A DNA stretch of 20,265 bases from Bacteroidales bacterium UBA1256 (GTDB lineage Bacteria > Bacteroidota > Bacteroidia > Bacteroidales > Paludibacteraceae), in assembly GCA_002308195.1 (NCBI GenBank), contig DBVU01000077.1, positions 17,835 to 38,099 on the forward strand. Reading direction: 5' to 3'. The notes below the pieces were generated by a model, which was given only the letters and a program-made list of their open reading frames with translations, had not been told where the DNA came from and searched no databases. Shown piece after piece: positions 17,401 through 20,265 of the stretch (within the stretch, counting starts at the first letter, position 1; the number at the start of each line of letters is the position of its first letter). A program made the translations under genes and the position numbers.

Positions 17401-18815
17401 TGAAAAAGAAGAATTTACCTCTCATAGAGAATGTTGAAATAACCGGAGTTGCTGCAGAAGGCAAAGCGCTCGTACGGATTAATGACTTAGTGACGTTTGT
17501 TCCTAACTGTGTGCCTGGCGATATAGTTGATTTGCAAATCACAAAGAAGAAACACAGTTACCAAGAGGCTCGTGTGGTACGCATTGTTCGTCCTAGTGAA
17601 GTGCGTTGTGAAGCGCAATGCCGGCATTTTGGCATATGCGGTGGATGCAAATGGCAGATTCTGCCCTATTCGGCACAATTGCAATACAAACAACAACAAA
17701 TAGTTGACAACTTGACTCGCATTGGCAAGATTGAGTTGCCTGAGATTAATCCGATTTTGGGCAGTAAGCATATCTACGAATATCGCAACAAACTGGAGTT
17801 TACCTTTTCTGACCGAAAATGGTTACCTACAGAGGAATTCCAGGCATTGGATAGTGAGCGAATTGGAGAGTTGACCGCTTATGGTCTAGGATTCCACATT
17901 CCTAATTGTTTCGACAAAGTGCTGGATATTGAAGAATGTCACCTGATGCCTGAGGTTAACAACCGCATCCGCAACGGAATACGCGAGTACGCTCGCACGC
18001 ACGCTATCACTTTCTATAATGAGCATAAGCATGAAGGGCTGTTGCGAACTCTCATCATACGAAACAATCACAAGGGAGAACTGATGCTGATTGTGTCGTT
18101 TGGAGAGAAAGTCAATGATGATTGTTTGCAATTACTAGAATGGCTGCACAACGAATTTTCGGAGATTGTTTCCCTACTCTATGTGGAGAATCTGAAATTC
18201 AATGACACCATTGGAGACCAAGAAGTCAAAGTCTATTTTGGCCAAGACCATATATTCGAAGAGATGGAAGATTTGCAGTTCAAAGTAGGACCAAAATCAT
18301 TCTATCAGACCAATACAGAGCAAGCATACGAATTATACAAAGTAGCTCGCCGTATGGCCTGTTTGACCGGCAATGAACTGGTTTATGACTTATATACAGG
18401 AACAGGTACAATCGCCAATTTCGTGGCGCGGCAAGCGAGACAAGTTATTGGTATAGAGTATGTGCCCGAAGCGATTGAAGATGCAAAGGAAAATTCGAAA
18501 ATTAACGGTATTGAAAATACATTGTTCTTCGCAGGAGACATGAAAGATATACTGAATGACGATTTTGTAGCACAATACGGTCGTCCAGATGTTATCATAA
18601 CCGATCCTCCGCGCGCTGGAATGCATGAAGATGTAGTCAACGTAATACTGAAAGCCGAACCGAGACGTATAGTCTATGTAAGCTGTAATCCTGCCACACA
18701 AGCACGCGATTTGCAGTTGCTAGATGCAAAATATCGTGTAACGGAAATTCAGCCAGTAGATATGTTTCCGCATACTCAGCACGTAGAAAATGTCGTACAA
18801 TTGGAATTAAAATAA
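17400..18815 (+). CDS. rlmD: 23S rRNA (uracil(1939)-C(5))-methyltransferase RlmD (RumA type)
   Basis: RlmD methylates C5 of U1939 in 23S rRNA with S-adenosylmethionine. The 471-residue protein has a TRAM RNA-binding domain (about 4-62) and 4Fe-4S cysteines C74, C80, C83 (CRHFGICGGC) and probably C180. A central domain precedes the Rossmann methyltransferase, with LVYDLYTGTGTIANF for SAM binding, TDPPRAGM, the nucleophile C429 in VSCNPAT and general base E463 in QHVENV. All catalytic motifs are present and the length is as expected. The ATG at 17400 shares a base with the amidase stop; an in-frame ATG at 17382 adds six residues inside the amidase gene and is less likely. Bacteroidetes RumA-type enzymes can be mis-split between RlmD and RlmCD activity, so modification of a second uridine (U747) is possible. 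A 5-base gap separates it from the next gene. Confidence 0.9.
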   Translation: MKKKNLPLIENVEITGVAAEGKALVRINDLVTFVPNCVPGDIVDLQITKKKHSYQEARVVRIVRPSEVRCEAQCRHFGICGGCKWQILPYSAQLQYKQQQIVDNLTRIGKIELPEINPILGSKHIYEYRNKLEFTFSDRKWLPTEEFQALDSERIGELTAYGLGFHIPNCFDKVLDIEECHLMPEVNNRIRNGIREYARTHAITFYNEHKHEGLLRTLIIRNNHKGELMLIVSFGEKVNDDCLQLLEWLHNEFSEIVSLLYVENLKFNDTIGDQEVKVYFGQDHIFEEMEDLQFKVGPKSFYQTNTEQAYELYKVARRMACLTGNELVYDLYTGTGTIANFVARQARQVIGIEYVPEAIEDAKENSKINGIENTLFFAGDMKDILNDDFVAQYGRPDVIITDPPRAGMHEDVVNVILKAEPRRIVYVSCNPATQARDLQLLDAKYRVTEIQPVDMFPHTQHVENVVQLELK

Positions 18816-18820
18816 TCAAT

Positions 18821-20215
18821 ATGATTGCATTACTAATATTATTAAACGCCTATTTTGTATCATTTACCGATAAGCCATTGACCGGCGATCCAGCATTGTC
18901 GCCAAGAGCCATTGAGCAACGCGCAAAATGGAATATTCCGACCAATGAACTCGATTATCCGGTCGATGCGACGTATGTGGATAGCATATGCCATTTAGGG
19001 GCGGAATTATGTCACACCAGTCGCTGGTTTAATGGTGCGACAGTGCTGATGGATGAAGAAACCGCTGATACAATAGCACAATTGTCGTTTGTGCAAAGCG
19101 TTGAGATCACACGCGACAACAGTTCTCCACGTCCATGGTTTGCACCATGGCGCGTACAGCAAATAGCAGAGCAAACAACTGCAAATCAGACGGATGCACA
19201 ACTAAACTTGTACAATTTGCCTCCACTCCATGAGGCCGGATTTGAAGGACAAGGAATACTGATGACTGTTTGTGATGGCGGTTTCTATGATGCCAATACA
19301 GTAGGTTGTTTTCGTCAAAGCGAGTTGGAGTTAGGCCATTTTGATTTCACCGATGATACGGATGATTTCTATGGTTCTACAGGAACTCATGGAACAGAGT
19401 GTCTAAGTGCCATTTCGGGTATTCAGAGCGGTTTTTATGGTGCGGCAACGAAAGCACAATACTACTTGATGCGTTCTGAGGAAGACGTGACTGAGAGTCC
19501 GAAGGAGATGGATAATCTGGTTTCCGCATTTGAGAAAGCAGATTCGCTGGGTGTGAATATATTCTCAGTTTCTCTGGGATACTCTATGTTTGACAACAAC
19601 AATTGGGATCTGCCAAAAACATCCTTAGACGGCAAATCTACGCGTGTCTCCAAAGCAGCCACCATTGCCGCACGCAAAGGAATGCTGATATGCGTAGCAG
19701 CCGGTAATGAAGGTGATGGTTCATGGCATACCATCAGCGCGCCTGCCGATGCAGATAGCGTTTTGACCGTAGGTGCGGTAAGTACGAGTGGCCGTATTGG
19801 CGATTTCTCCAGTTATGGTCCTTCTGCCGATGGTAGGATCAAACCAGAAGTGTGTGCTGTGGGTGTCAGAGCGACATTGGTTGCGCCAAATGGCACCATT
19901 GTAACAAGTAACGGAACCAGTTTTGCAACTCCATTATTGGCAGGTTTGGCAGCCAGTTTATGGTCTGCGCTGCCTAGCGAAAATGCGATGCAGATTCGTG
20001 ATCGTATAATAGCTTCTTCTGACCACGTAGATAATCCTGATCGCAATCAGTATGGCTATGGTATTCCTAATGCGTGGAAAGCGTACACAATGTATGCTGA
20101 AGGGATTGGAAATGTCAAAGACGAAGTTGAGAGCAGAAAGATTCTGCGTAACGGACAAATTCTAATCATTCGTCAAGGCCGGATATACAATGTATCCGGT
20201 CAACGTATAGAATAA
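18821..20215 (+). CDS. S8 (subtilisin-like) serine protease with I9-like propeptide and short sorting-like C-terminus
   Basis: This 464-residue protein is a secreted subtilase. Residues about 11-98 form an inhibitor I9-like propeptide of the Bacteroidetes type (YFVSFTDKP, RAIEQRAKW, SFVQSVEITR). The catalytic triad is D152 (TVCDGGF), H190 (GTHGTE) and S367 (SNGTSFATPLLAG), with the oxyanion N296 in AAGNEG. The last 30 residues (ESRKILRNGQILIIRQGRIYNVSGQRIE) resemble the tail of type IX sorting domains but are much shorter than a full type A domain. The signal peptide is unusual: only MIALLILLNA precedes the propeptide and it has no positive charge, so either export differs or the true start is non-standard. 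The nearby upstream frame is open without an ATG, GTG or TTG codon. It is the last gene in the chain, 5 bases behind rlmD, followed by non-coding DNA. Substrate unknown. Confidence 0.9.
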   Translation: MIALLILLNAYFVSFTDKPLTGDPALSPRAIEQRAKWNIPTNELDYPVDATYVDSICHLGAELCHTSRWFNGATVLMDEETADTIAQLSFVQSVEITRDNSSPRPWFAPWRVQQIAEQTTANQTDAQLNLYNLPPLHEAGFEGQGILMTVCDGGFYDANTVGCFRQSELELGHFDFTDDTDDFYGSTGTHGTECLSAISGIQSGFYGAATKAQYYLMRSEEDVTESPKEMDNLVSAFEKADSLGVNIFSVSLGYSMFDNNNWDLPKTSLDGKSTRVSKAATIAARKGMLICVAAGNEGDGSWHTISAPADADSVLTVGAVSTSGRIGDFSSYGPSADGRIKPEVCAVGVRATLVAPNGTIVTSNGTSFATPLLAGLAASLWSALPSENAMQIRDRIIASSDHVDNPDRNQYGYGIPNAWKAYTMYAEGIGNVKDEVESRKILRNGQILIIRQGRIYNVSGQRIE

Positions 20216-20265
20216 AAAAAGAGCAAGCTTACTACATCGCACCGCTACAACCTCCTACCCTTGCT
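20216..20265 (+). other. Non-coding tail with poly-A and a possible stem, cut by the window end
   Basis: After the S8 protease stop there is an A-run (20214-20220) followed by AGCAAG at 20222-20227, whose reverse complement CTTGCT lies at 20260-20265, with a loop of about 32 bases. No gene is visible. If a T-run follows just outside the window, this could be the transcription terminator of the operon, but the long loop and missing downstream sequence make that weak. It is the only stretch in the window that is clearly not coding on the plus strand. Confidence 0.3.

Noticed and set aside
19901..20215. Full type A type IX sorting domain on the S8 protease
   Set aside because: Only about 30 residues follow the protease fold, too few for the full 70-80-residue domain; only the tail resembles it.
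1..20265. Mobile elements, CRISPR arrays, tRNA or rRNA genes
   Set aside because: No transposase, integrase, direct repeat array, clover-leaf or rRNA-like stretch was seen, and coding genes fill essentially the entire window.

Overview
The window looks like chromosomal DNA from a member of the Bacteroidales (Bacteroidetes); the family cannot be fixed from sequence alone. Pointers are PorD (DUF4835) and a DUF4831-type protein, a hemerythrin/LuxR-type regulator opening with a DUF542-like segment, a large Bacteroidales-style amidase-3 protein with a fibronectin III domain, an S8 protease ending in a short sorting-like tail, A-rich start regions and no clear Shine-Dalgarno sequences. Base composition and coding style look uniform, and no mobile element, CRISPR array, rRNA or tRNA was seen.

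Layout: fifteen protein genes all lie on the plus strand, end to end. With the starts chosen here, nine neighbouring pairs overlap by 1-19 bases, one pair abuts exactly, and the four gaps are 5, 11, 15 and 19 bases. No gene-free stretch reaches 300 bases; the only non-coding end is the last 50 bases. In order: ettA (5' end outside the window), hemerythrin-LuxR regulator, tilS, aroE, DUF4831 protein, porD, recN, rarA, hemW, a class A penicillin-binding protein, a TPR protein, a TraB/GumN-like protein, an unknown secreted protein, an amidase-3/FN3 protein, rlmD and an S8 protease.

Functional themes: (1) translation and RNA modification (ettA, tilS, rlmD); (2) DNA repair and replication rescue (recN, rarA); (3) small-molecule and cofactor metabolism (aroE, hemW); (4) cell envelope and secretion (DUF4831, porD, the PBP, TPR, TraB/GumN-like, unknown secreted protein, amidase, S8 protease). 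A putative diiron sensor-regulator sits behind ettA. The envelope block from 9419 to 17400 pairs a peptidoglycan synthase with a probable peptidoglycan amidase, separated by three exported proteins of unknown role.

Most genes are ordinary housekeeping genes. The points most worth a second look are the TraB/GumN-like protein that has lost both GxxH motifs, the hemerythrin-LuxR regulator with a full set of predicted diiron ligands, the TilS that ends where the C-terminal domain should begin, the unknown 185-residue secreted protein, and the S8 protease with an abbreviated sorting-like tail and a very short signal sequence. I did not find a convincing new multi-gene system.
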